Translations under genes and position numbers: made by a program
IMG/VR virus record: IMGVR_UViG_3300031658_000075
Coordinates: 1-28,686 of that record
Strand: one strand, 5' to 3'
Origin: a virus
DNA: 28,686 nt
The notes under the pieces: model-generated
Database searches by the model: none
Seen by the model: the letters and a program-made list of their open reading frames with translations, nothing else
Told to the model about the DNA's origin: nothing
Shown: positions 7,230 to 15,703 of the stretch, in pieces
Layout of the letters: every line of letters starts with the position of its first letter
Position numbering within the stretch: the first letter of the stretch is position 1

Positions 7230-10200
7230 TTTGTTGTTAAATAGTTAGTTACTTCTTCTATTTCGGAATCTGTTAGTAAAACATTGTATTGTATAACTTC
7301 ATAAATTTTACCCTTATATGGGTCAAGGAATGAGCCACCAATATAACTTATACCTCCAAGTACATAGGCTTGAGGAACAACATTAGCCGAATTAGTTTGT
7401 GTATTAGTATTTCCTAATTGGTCTATAACTGTTCGACTTGCACCTTGTCTTTTACCTACTACAACTTGTCTAGTAGTTGATGGAATTACATCTAAGTTAT
7501 TTGAAAAATCTTTTGTTGAATTATTTAAAAAACTTAAACTTTTTGGGGTTGTTCCTATTAATTCTTTTATAGATACATTGTCAATAGTAATATTTGAATT
7601 ACTGGTTTGATTTGTAAACATAAATGATGTCTGAGTTCCTTGAGTAAATGTTATTGTATAAGAACCTACTCCATTAGATATAGTTTGAAAAGTTCCACCT
7701 CTATAAATTCTAAAACTTGTAACACCTACATTTGAAATAACTTCATATTTTAACTGATATGTTTTGGTTGGTATTAATGTAGATTGACTATTAGCTGCAT
7801 TTCTTAACCAACAATATGTATATCCTCCAGTTCCTCGTGTTAGTTTTAAACCACCACCAGTAAATGTAGTAGCTCCTCCTCCAGAAGATTGACTATACCA
7901 ACCACTACCAGCTTGTCCAATTGGTATTGAAGGGTCCATAGTTGGATTGATACAAATTTCAGAACCAAATGATGGAGCAGAAGCATTAACATTAATACCA
8001 AAAGATTGTGAACCACTACTTGTTCCTCCAACTACTATACTTCCATCAACTGCCGTTGTAGGTGTATCAGACTCATATACTACAAATAATGTATTATCAC
8101 TATTTGGTACATTTTTCATTTGAGTAGTAAATACGCTAAAGCCTTGTTTTACACCATCCATTTTTAAATGAGGTAAAGGAGCTCCATTTGTGTCGTATTC
8201 ATAAGTTGGATATTGATTTACTTGTGAAGCCTTTACATTGTTACCATTACCAGATAAATCATTCCAAAATTCTACATCTGTTGTGCTTGTACCATCAAAT
8301 ACAATTGAACTATAATTGTTTGCATCTAACCATAACACACATCCACTAATTGATGTTGGGCTAAATGTTTGAGAACCACTAGAACGACTTAAATTTTGCA
8401 GTCCAACTAATGTGTATTTAACATCTATCGTCCAATCCACGTTATCAAGCTTTGTACATTTATTTGTGTCTATCACAAAATAAAACATTCCATCTGCATA
8501 ATAATTTGTGCCATCAAAATAAGATGATACTGGAATTATTTTAAAAGTGTAATCTGTAAACTCAGCACTTTCTTTCTGTATTTCTATTGTAGTATTTCTA
8601 TTTAATACATTTCCAGAATTATTAGTGTTTTGAATAGTTCCATTATATTTTCTAAATGTAAATGCTTGAGACCTATTTTGTATTGTTCCTCTGTTATGAC
8701 CTACAATAGTTATCTCAAAACTAAGCATAGATGGATAGTCCATTCTAAAGGCATTATTACTTACATCTGTATAGTATGAAGTATTACTTATATCAAATAC
8801 ACCTTGTTGTCCTATTGTAACTATTTCCTCTAGTTTTGTCCAAGCTATTTTTACAAAGTTTCCAGAAGCACTTCTTCCTCTTTTATTGTATAACTTATCA
8901 GCTCCACCACTTACAAGACTTTCTCCACTTGCTAATGGAATAGCAAAATCTCCAGCAATACTATTACCAGAAAATTGTTGTCTTGAAAATATTTGAACTC
9001 TGGTTCCCTCATAATCTAATCTGTAAGGAGAAATAAGGTTATAATTTCCTACAACATTACTATTAGATACAAAATCGGTTAAGAAGTTTGCATTACCTTT
9101 TAGAGTATTATCATGAGATGTTGAACTAATGTAATTAAACACTCCATTAATGTTTGAGTGATTTCCATTTACTAAATTAGATTTACCTTTAGTTTCATTG
9201 TAGTGTCCAGTATCAGTATTTCCACCATTTGGTATTTGGTCTATAATTTTATTTGGAGGCTCTAATGTATCAGCTACTTCTCCAGTTGTACCTCCACCAC
9301 TCAGATTTACTTGAGTACATTTATTTCCACTCCAATTGTAACCGTATGCTTCACAACAACTTTGTGTTGGTGTAACAAGTGGAGATGTTGTACCAGTTAA
9401 TGCGAAATTTACAATACCATTAAATGTAATAGTTACTGGAGATAATTCACATTCACTTCCAGATTGGTCTAATATATTAATCTTATCTACTTTTATTAAT
9501 TCAACTTGGCAATTGCTAGTTCCTACTAATGAGTAGTTTTGTATTTTGTTTATTCTAAAGTATGCATTTTGCACATAAACAATATCATTAAAAGATAGGT
9601 TTGATATATCTGTTGTATCTAATAAAAAGTTAGCCTTTAATATTCTTGCTTCTCTATTATATGTTTCTGAGATATATTGTTTCCAATATTTTGTATAAGC
9701 ACCATTAACTAATAATGGATGATTTAAGTTTCCAGATGCTTCATTCATAAAAGATAAGCACTCTGTTGTTGGAGTTATTACTGCATCTTTATAGTTTTGA
9801 AATAATGCATAAGAGGTTAGTGTTTGCTGACCATCTCCAACAATATGAATTGGTTGAGCACCAGTAGATACAAGCCCACAATAAAATGATAATCTAATTG
9901 CTGGACTATTTTTTAAATCCTCTCCATCAACACTATAACATCTTGTATATTTAACATCGTTTGACTCTGGTAAAAAACTTGTTATTGTTGGAGTAAATAT
10001 TGTTTTAATCTCGTCTTTATCAGAGCCAAAATCTGAGTCTGAATTATCTACTAATTGTGTACCATAAATTCTATCAGTTTGTGATTGAAAAGATGCATTC
10101 ATAAAATCTTCTGATTCTGCATCTGTAAAAGTTAATGTCTTAGCTTGTAAGTCTGCCGTTGGCATTAGCTGAACATCTTTCGATAAGTCTAATTTTTCTG

Positions 10201-11650
10201 TCCAATCTATATTTTCCCCCTCATTTATCCAGTTAGAGTATGGCTCAATATATAAATGTGTTGGAGTATTTTTGTCTGGAACTATTATTAGATTAAACTT
10301 TTTACATAATGAAGTAATAAAGTCTATTGCCTTAATACTTGGCATATTAGAACCCACAAGAAACTCTAATCCTACATCGTATGCTACTGGAGGCCATATG
10401 ATAGTACTAACGCCTCCGTTTGGATTTGGCATTGTAGATGTACTACCCTCTGAATTTAATGGATTAGTATTAAAATTACCAGCTGATACAGTATAAGTAA
10501 CAAGGCTAGTTACACTTAATGAAACAAGCACTATTGTATAAACCTTTCCAAACTCTATTAAAGCACCAAAAGTATCAATTGTTGCAGTTGCCGTTCCATT
10601 AAATATTGTTGCGATATTACTTTGTGAGGAAGTCATTACTTCATCAGTAAGATTATACAATCCTATTTGAAATGTAGAACCATTAGCACTTGATGGACAT
10701 GTTATAGTTACGCTTACATCTAATGATGAGGTTTCCCAAGCACCAGTTGGAGTATATTCTCCACTTGTTGGAGCCCATGAATTAGATAAATTAGCAAAGT
10801 CTGGATTTGAAGTATCGTCAAACTCTATTGTAGTTTGAGTAAATATATTTAGAAATGTTTGCGTACCAACAGCTGGAGCATTTACTAAATAAAAATTAGG
10901 CTCTAAAGTTGTAGATGTATTTCCAGCATTTACATCCATGTATAAATTAGACATTGTTGTGTCTATAAAGTCTGATGTATAAGCAAATCCAGACTCTTCA
11001 AGTATCTGTTTCAATACTGCCTTTATTCTTATTTGAGGCTTTAGGTTTAAGGTAAGTAATGGATTTGTTGGAGCAGAGTTTATGCTTTGTAGTGGGTTAA
11101 TTGGAAACTGGCAAGAACCTTCTGTTTGCCCCCCGATAATTCCTTGACCATAGTCGTATATAGAATAAACAATATCCCCTCCTAATTGGGACTGATTCAT
11201 GCTATCCTTAACAAAATTAGCATCCATTGTATGGTCATATGCAGAGAAATCAAACTCATTTAATTGTTTGCCTTTTAGCACTTGACCTAATGTACTTACT
11301 CCACTAAATACAATACACTCATATTCAAATGTGTTATTGCTTTTCTTATACACATTTTTTAATTGCAGAAACCCATCTAATACATCAACACCAGCTTTTA
11401 TTATTGTGGCTTTAACTTTCTTCTTTGGGTTAAAGTTTCCTTGTTGTGTTACCTCAAAATAGTTGTTAAAAAATGTTTCATTATTTGAAGTAGAAGGTAC
11501 TCTAAATGTAAAAGTAAAAGCACCTTTATTAGCCTTTGCATCTTGTATATCCTTAAACTGATAGTTTGCAGTTATAGGTTGTGAGTCTGCTAAATCTAAA
11601 AAGATTATTTTTGCGTCCTCTTGTCCAATTACTCTTATTTGTGTTTCCAT
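7211..11650 (-). CDS. Large tail hub / receptor-binding protein with LamG and carbohydrate-binding-like domains
   Basis: 1479 residues, by far the largest gene. Residues 1 to about 720 look like a baseplate hub or tail-tip protein: FTFRVPSTSNNETFFNNYF near 47, SLCKKFNLIIVPD near 445, WTEKLDLSKDV near 475. A Cys-rich segment (CCEAYGYNW at 765 and Cys778) follows, then four turns of an N-x-[IV]-x-G-x-x-N-x-[IV] pattern (815-874) like a short beta helix. Residues 1102-1479 are a LamG/concanavalin-like domain starting SGCVLWLDANNY. It is interrupted at about 1232-1364 by a beta-sandwich module ending ITIDNVSIKEL, the usual end of carbohydrate-binding modules. The protein probably sits at the tail tip and binds host surface glycans. 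It overlaps its upstream neighbour by one base. Confidence 0.7.
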   Translation of the reverse strand: METQIRVIGQEDAKIIFLDLADSQPITANYQFKDIQDAKANKGAFTFTFRVPSTSNNETFFNNYFEVTQQGNFNPKKKVKATIIKAGVDVLDGFLQLKNVYKKSNNTFEYECIVFSGVSTLGQVLKGKQLNEFDFSAYDHTMDANFVKDSMNQSQLGGDIVYSIYDYGQGIIGGQTEGSCQFPINPLQSINSAPTNPLLTLNLKPQIRIKAVLKQILEESGFAYTSDFIDTTMSNLYMDVNAGNTSTTLEPNFYLVNAPAVGTQTFLNIFTQTTIEFDDTSNPDFANLSNSWAPTSGEYTPTGAWETSSLDVSVTITCPSSANGSTFQIGLYNLTDEVMTSSQSNIATIFNGTATATIDTFGALIEFGKVYTIVLVSLSVTSLVTYTVSAGNFNTNPLNSEGSTSTMPNPNGGVSTIIWPPVAYDVGLEFLVGSNMPSIKAIDFITSLCKKFNLIIVPDKNTPTHLYIEPYSNWINEGENIDWTEKLDLSKDVQLMPTADLQAKTLTFTDAESEDFMNASFQSQTDRIYGTQLVDNSDSDFGSDKDEIKTIFTPTITSFLPESNDVKYTRCYSVDGEDLKNSPAIRLSFYCGLVSTGAQPIHIVGDGQQTLTSYALFQNYKDAVITPTTECLSFMNEASGNLNHPLLVNGAYTKYWKQYISETYNREARILKANFLLDTTDISNLSFNDIVYVQNAYFRINKIQNYSLVGTSNCQVELIKVDKINILDQSGSECELSPVTITFNGIVNFALTGTTSPLVTPTQSCCEAYGYNWSGNKCTQVNLSGGGTTGEVADTLEPPNKIIDQIPNGGNTDTGHYNETKGKSNLVNGNHSNINGVFNYISSTSHDNTLKGNANFLTDFVSNSNVVGNYNLISPYRLDYEGTRVQIFSRQQFSGNSIAGDFAIPLASGESLVSGGADKLYNKRGRSASGNFVKIAWTKLEEIVTIGQQGVFDISNTSYYTDVSNNAFRMDYPSMLSFEITIVGHNRGTIQNRSQAFTFRKYNGTIQNTNNSGNVLNRNTTIEIQKESAEFTDYTFKIIPVSSYFDGTNYYADGMFYFVIDTNKCTKLDNVDWTIDVKYTLVGLQNLSRSSGSQTFSPTSISGCVLWLDANNYSSIVFDGTSTTDVEFWNDLSGNGNNVKASQVNQYPTYEYDTNGAPLPHLKMDGVKQGFSVFTTQMKNVPNSDNTLFVVYESDTPTTAVDGSIVVGGTSSGSQSFGINVNASAPSFGSEICINPTMDPSIPIGQAGSGWYSQSSGGGATTFTGGGLKLTRGTGGYTYCWLRNAANSQSTLIPTKTYQLKYEVISNVGVTSFRIYRGGTFQTISNGVGSYTITFTQGTQTSFMFTNQTSNSNITIDNVSIKELIGTTPKSLSFLNNSTKDFSNNLDVIPSTTRQVVVGKRQGASRTVIDQLGNTNTQTNSANVVPQAYVLGGISYIGGSFLDPYKGKIYEVIQYNVLLTDSEIEEVTNYLTTKWNTLI

Positions 11651-13134
11651 TAACTTGTCGTTCTAAACTTAGGATTAGCAAATGTAAACTTTAATTCGTA
11701 TTGTTTAATTCCTCTATTCTTTTCTCTTTTTAATTGCAGCTTAGAATTTTCAAGAATTAATGCTACTGCTTTTTCTCCATCAATTAAATGTATTTGTGGG
11801 GACATCATTAAATCTCTTATCTGATTTATCTGCCAATCTTCTTCTAAGTTGTCTGTCCACATTGTTGTAGTTATTCTAGCCTCAACTGATGTAGCCATTA
11901 CTCCTTGTTTTGCAACATTAGGAGGATAAGCTACATTCTTTGCATCAGCTGAAAACTGAGATAAACCTACTTGCTGATTAATTACTGGCTTTGTAAGGTA
12001 TTGTTTTGTAACAGATAGTTCATCTGTCCTCTCCTTATTTAGTGTAATATACTCCCAAGCACCCCACTCATTAACATAAGCTATTCTTGACTGGTCATAA
12101 TTTTGACAATATGTTACAATATTAAAAATATAGCTTGTTGATTTATTATTACCAAGAGAACCAGTTACTCGTATTTCATAAGATTTAAGTGCACTAAGTC
12201 CTCCAGTTACACTATTGGGAATTACTCCAGTAATTTTAACACCATCAATAACTGTCTTGTTTAGATTAGGAATACCAGCTGGAAAAAACTGATAAAAACT
12301 TTCATCGTCAAGATTAGGGTTATACTTACCACCAACTAAAGGGTCATTTAAAGCATTTAAGAATCCAATAGATGTGCCTTGTGCATTTGCTTGAGGATAA
12401 TAAGTTATGTTTACTGCCTCTGGCTGAGCTGATTGGTTAATTAGACATTTGTTTAAAAAGGCTAATGTATGAACTTCACTTACTCCAATATTTATATAGT
12501 ACTTTGAATCTATCTCATTATAGTTAGAAGCTAATAATTTCTTAATTGGAGATGTTAATTTGTAATCTGTAAAGTCTATTGCAAATCCTTGCTCTTCTGT
12601 TCCTCTCCCCCAAAATAAAAATATTTGTTTAGTATAAGTAGCACCTTGTTTCTGAGGAATACCATTTTCTGTATCACTATAAAACTCAAAGAATTTAACA
12701 TCTACAACATTAGCTACTCCTCTAAATGATTCCATGCCTTGTGTATTACTAAGCAAGCCCCTTTGATACCATTCGTTTGTTGCTAAAACAAAGGGAATAT
12801 TATGTATAGAATCATAGTAAGATGGTATTCCACCTATTTGAATTTCTTCAATAGATGTAATTTGTGGTGTTGGTATTCTGGAAAACACATTTCTAAAGTC
12901 CATTACTAAATAAGAAAATGCACCATTCGTATAAGATATTTGTTGAGTGAAAGATACAGTTTTGGCGTTATTCGATGCACCATAATATAATCTATAGGTT
13001 ACTTCTGCTAAAACTTTATAACCATATTTACCTCCAACTGCTGGATAAATAGGAGTGTTTGTATTAATATAAGCTAGGTTCAAACCAGTACTTATATTAA
13101 ATCCAGTAGTATTCATTGTAACGTTTAAACTCAT
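11650..13134 (-). CDS. Tail tip / distal tail protein
   Basis: 494 residues, beta-rich throughout, without membrane segments or enzyme motifs. The region VTYCQNYDQSRIAYVNEWG (about 340-360) and the C-terminal DNLEEDWQINQIRDLMMSP followed by QYELKFTFANPKFR resemble tail proteins found just before the hub in Bacteroidota siphoviruses. It would form the tail tip or baseplate ring joining the tube to the receptor-binding hub. Its ATG overlaps the stop of the gp10-like gene (4 bases), and its stop overlaps the hub start by one base. The exact homologue (Dit-like or a side subunit) cannot be decided by eye. Confidence 0.6.
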   Translation of the reverse strand: MSLNVTMNTTGFNISTGLNLAYINTNTPIYPAVGGKYGYKVLAEVTYRLYYGASNNAKTVSFTQQISYTNGAFSYLVMDFRNVFSRIPTPQITSIEEIQIGGIPSYYDSIHNIPFVLATNEWYQRGLLSNTQGMESFRGVANVVDVKFFEFYSDTENGIPQKQGATYTKQIFLFWGRGTEEQGFAIDFTDYKLTSPIKKLLASNYNEIDSKYYINIGVSEVHTLAFLNKCLINQSAQPEAVNITYYPQANAQGTSIGFLNALNDPLVGGKYNPNLDDESFYQFFPAGIPNLNKTVIDGVKITGVIPNSVTGGLSALKSYEIRVTGSLGNNKSTSYIFNIVTYCQNYDQSRIAYVNEWGAWEYITLNKERTDELSVTKQYLTKPVINQQVGLSQFSADAKNVAYPPNVAKQGVMATSVEARITTTMWTDNLEEDWQINQIRDLMMSPQIHLIDGEKAVALILENSKLQLKREKNRGIKQYELKFTFANPKFRTTS

Positions 13135-13697
13135 TGCTTTGTATTTAGTGTTTTTCTAATGTAGTCTATGTATATCTCTTTTGCAATATCACTTGCACTT
13201 CCTCTTATCGCTTTCTCTGTTGCATCTCTAACATAATGCCTTGCTGCAATACCCTTTGTTGCAACGGCTCTACCTAAAAGAAATGCAAGACTATTCATAG
13301 TTGATTTAGTTTTCTTTACAAATCCTCCACCTTTTTTTTGTGGTCTAATAGGCTTATCTTTTATCCATCTAGCCATTACTCCCCTTGGTAAATTTTTGCT
13401 TTTAAATTGGAATGGAGAATTTGCAGCTGATGGTTTAACGCTTTCAGAACCTTTAACTCCTTGCTCTATAAATGAAGCATAATCTTCTGTGCTTGTTATT
13501 AATAAATCAAAGCCACTCATAAAGTGTCCCTTATCATTTCTCTTTTGCTTTACCTCATAACCTAAAGAATCAGATAAAGCTCCAGTAGAATCTGTAACTC
13601 TCTTTTTACCATCAATGGTCTTAGAAGCACCTAGTTCTATTCTGGATAGCCTTACTATATTAGCACCTAATTTATTTATGGAAGATTTTACACTCAT
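13131..13697 (-). CDS. HK97 gp10-like head-tail / tail completion protein
   Basis: 188 residues, basic. The segment DYASFIEQGVKG (about 92-103) and the later AARHYVRDATEKAI (about 151-164) match the pattern of gp10-like tail completion proteins, which act at the junction between neck and tail. A Lys/Gly-rich loop (PQKKGGGFVKKTKS) separates the two. It lies between the tail terminator-LamG gene and the tail tip gene, sharing one base with the former and four with the latter. The family call is moderate: the order and the two motifs fit, but the N-terminus (SINKLGANIVRLSRIELG) is not diagnostic. Confidence 0.55.
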   Translation of the reverse strand: MSVKSSINKLGANIVRLSRIELGASKTIDGKKRVTDSTGALSDSLGYEVKQKRNDKGHFMSGFDLLITSTEDYASFIEQGVKGSESVKPSAANSPFQFKSKNLPRGVMARWIKDKPIRPQKKGGGFVKKTKSTMNSLAFLLGRAVATKGIAARHYVRDATEKAIRGSASDIAKEIYIDYIRKTLNTKQ

Positions 13698-14905
13698 TAT
13701 CTATAATTTAACCAAGTCATGGTATCTGTTACTTCTTCATCTGTAAATGTTATATCTGAATAAATTAGTTCTTGCATATTAAATGCTGATGATTGAGTTA
13801 TATTCCATGTCCCTATTCCAAATTCATCGTTAAGAAACTCAAAAGATATTTGATGAGATGTTTTTTCGTATGTTTCCATACCATAGAATAATGTTACTAA
13901 ACCATTGTCAACAGTTATTGCAAAAGTATAAGGTTCTTTTCTTAATAGTTGGTTTCCAGCATTAGAACCTTGCAATGGAACAACTGGAAATGGACTCACT
14001 AATCTTTGCAGACTACCACCAGAGAAATCATTTAATTCTAATGTACCATCTTGTTGTATCTGCACATATATCCCCTTAAATAAAGCCACATCTCCCAACC
14101 AAATAATTGAATTCCTTTGTGTTCCAGCAAATCTCCCAAAGTTATTTATTCTAATAATCCATGTCCCTCTTTTACTTGTAATTGGAGTATGTACTAAATT
14201 AACCTCAGTTGTATTATCTATGTTCTTAAACTTAAAGCCGTTTTCTAATGGATTCCATGTTGCAGAATTACCTCTAGTTGTTAAAGTATTATCAGTTACA
14301 AGAGTTTTGTCATAAACTTCTTTTAAAGTATTTAATTCACTTCCTTGAAAATTAGCTTTTGCGTGTATTTGTTCTCTTGAATACCATGCAAATCTAGTAG
14401 GGATTCCTTTTGGAAATATGTAATCTAAGCTAAATTGTTGTTCTGGATTATAGTAAGGTATAAGACAAGCAGAAGCTTCATTTGGAGTTGCAACACTAAA
14501 TGATGTACTCCAACCAGAACATACATCTGGCTTAGTATCTATAAATGGAGATGCTTGTATTGGCAAACTTAAATTTATCAGAGTGTCCTCATTAATAAAG
14601 TATTTACCTTCTGTTAATTCCTTACATAAGTCTTGAAGTATAAGCAATGAGTCAGATAAGCACATTGCTTCATTTACCATTTTATTGCTTTGGTCATTGT
14701 ACCTATCAAATATTATCACTTCAAATCCATACTCAACAGTTTGGTCTGATATGTTTGTAGTTGTAGGAGTTAAATGTAAAGCTGGATATTTAGTAAATTT
14801 AGTATCATCCAATAGGCTTATTTCTCCATAAGTAAATGAGTTTATCTGTTGATGTCTTTCACTTATTGCCGAAAAGTATTGTATAATCGTATTGTATGTT
14901 ATCAT
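13697..14905 (-). CDS. Tail terminator-like protein fused to a LamG-like domain
   Basis: 402 residues in two parts. Residues 1-150 (MITYNTIIQYFSAI, then TKYPALHLTPTTT and VEYGFEVIIFDRY) resemble the small tail terminator proteins of Bacteroidota phages, which cap the tail tube and are normally 120-160 residues and free-standing. Residues from about 185 to the end look like a LamG/concanavalin A-like lectin fold: NGFKFKNIDNTTEV, GTWIIRINNFGRF, YTFAITVDNGLVTLFYG, and a last strand-helix EEVTDTMTWLNYR that resembles the end of the hub LamG domain. The fusion would place a glycan-binding domain at the head-proximal end of the tail. Neighbours overlap by 4 and 1 bases. Confidence 0.55.
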   Translation of the reverse strand: MITYNTIIQYFSAISERHQQINSFTYGEISLLDDTKFTKYPALHLTPTTTNISDQTVEYGFEVIIFDRYNDQSNKMVNEAMCLSDSLLILQDLCKELTEGKYFINEDTLINLSLPIQASPFIDTKPDVCSGWSTSFSVATPNEASACLIPYYNPEQQFSLDYIFPKGIPTRFAWYSREQIHAKANFQGSELNTLKEVYDKTLVTDNTLTTRGNSATWNPLENGFKFKNIDNTTEVNLVHTPITSKRGTWIIRINNFGRFAGTQRNSIIWLGDVALFKGIYVQIQQDGTLELNDFSGGSLQRLVSPFPVVPLQGSNAGNQLLRKEPYTFAITVDNGLVTLFYGMETYEKTSHQISFEFLNDEFGIGTWNITQSSAFNMQELIYSDITFTDEEVTDTMTWLNYR

Positions 14906-15159
14906 CTTCTAGTTGCTTTATTTTGTGCTTCTTTTTTCTTTGCTTCTAAATTCTTTTCTACTGCCCTATCTGTATCAAGTGATAGCTTCATTAGGCATAG
15001 ATTTAGCTCGATTGCTGCCACTTTATCAATATTTAGTACATTACCACCAGCAAGAGTATCTAGTATTGAGAACCATCCGTAATTGGATTCTGCTCCTCCA
15101 CCTTTACTTGGTTTGAATATGTTATCGAATCGTCCAGTAATTTGCTTCCTAAACTCCAA
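14902..15159 (-). CDS. Tail assembly chaperone, frameshift extension (-1 frame)
   Basis: 85 codons from the TTG at 15159 to the stop at 14902, in the -1 frame relative to the gene at 15060-15662, and overlapping it by 100 bases. There is no ATG at its start; the frame opens right at a run of nine T. I think it is normally made by ribosomes slipping on that run, giving a 253-residue fusion (168 residues of the first protein plus these 85). The sequence NYGWFSILDTLAGGNVLNIDKVAAI followed by a Lys/Glu/Ala-rich helix resembles the C-terminal part of continuous proteins in related phages. This matches the G/G-T logic of lambda-like tail chaperones. A sequencing indel in the run is the alternative. 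Confidence 0.6.
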   Translation of the reverse strand: MEFRKQITGRFDNIFKPSKGGGAESNYGWFSILDTLAGGNVLNIDKVAAIELNLCLMKLSLDTDRAVEKNLEAKKKEAQNKATRR

Positions 15160-15662
15160 AAAAAAACTGCAACTGCATTAGCAATATTAATACTTAGCTT
15201 TTCTAGTCTAAGATAATTTTGTCCATGCTTCTCAAATGAATAAGATTCTATTGTGTATCTATTACCTTTATCTTCTACTATTGGTCTGTATAATACACCA
15301 AGCATTTTACTTAGGTTATGTTCTTTAGCATGAGAATCTAAATCAACAAATTCGCCCATTGTCATCTCATCAAGGTTAGGATGGAATCCATATATTACAC
15401 CATCAATATCTATTTTATTAATTATGTCTTGTGATATAGGCTTTAGAATAAGCTGCTTTAGAATGCTTTGTATTTTAGTTAAGTCTTTTATTTTTAAGTG
15501 CTTAACAACATTACCCTTTAAAGAACAGAAATGTAATAGCAATTTTGCCATGTGTTCTTCATCTGTATCTTCTTGACTTACTGAACTAATATAATCTGTA
15601 TATTGTTTAGTAGTTATTTCCGACCAGTCATTTGGTATTGATAATTTTAGTTGTGTTGTCAT
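15060..15662 (-). CDS. Tail assembly chaperone-like protein
   Basis: 200 residues. Features shared with proteins at this place in Bacteroidota phages are an N-terminal IPNDWSEITTKQYTDYI, a central DGVIYGFHPNLDEMTMGEFVDL (first part about residues 128-135), and MLGVLYRPIVEDKG. The last conserved stretch is IANAVAVFFW at 161-169, exactly where the T run allows a -1 shift into the frame of 14902-15159. Without the shift, translation continues 31 residues past this point into a low-complexity tail. Such chaperones coat the tape measure while the tail tube assembles. A 41-base gap, holding a short GAAA-loop palindrome, separates it from the zinc protein upstream. Confidence 0.65.
   Translation of the reverse strand: MTTQLKLSIPNDWSEITTKQYTDYISSVSQEDTDEEHMAKLLLHFCSLKGNVVKHLKIKDLTKIQSILKQLILKPISQDIINKIDIDGVIYGFHPNLDEMTMGEFVDLDSHAKEHNLSKMLGVLYRPIVEDKGNRYTIESYSFEKHGQNYLRLEKLSINIANAVAVFFWSLGSKLLDDSITYSNQVKVEEQNPITDGSQY
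15156..15167 (-). promoter_or_regulatory. Slippery run for probable -1 frameshift
   Basis: On the minus strand the zero frame reads GTT TTT TTT TGG over nine consecutive T (15158-15166). T-TTT-TTT is a known type of slippery heptamer. A -1 shift leaves the zero frame after Phe168 and enters the long open frame that ends at 14902. The run sits 99 bases before the zero-frame stop. I did not identify a convincing downstream pseudoknot by eye. The longest T run in the tail genes falling at this junction is either programmed or a homopolymer error. Confidence 0.6.
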
Positions 15663-15703
15663 CTTATAAATTTAAAGTTCTTTTTTCTGTTTTTAGCTTT
15701 CGC

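Noticed and set aside
7846-8031. 61-codon minus-strand frame inside the hub gene
   Set aside because: It is an out-of-frame shadow of the LamG/carbohydrate-binding part, rich in Leu and Val repeats.
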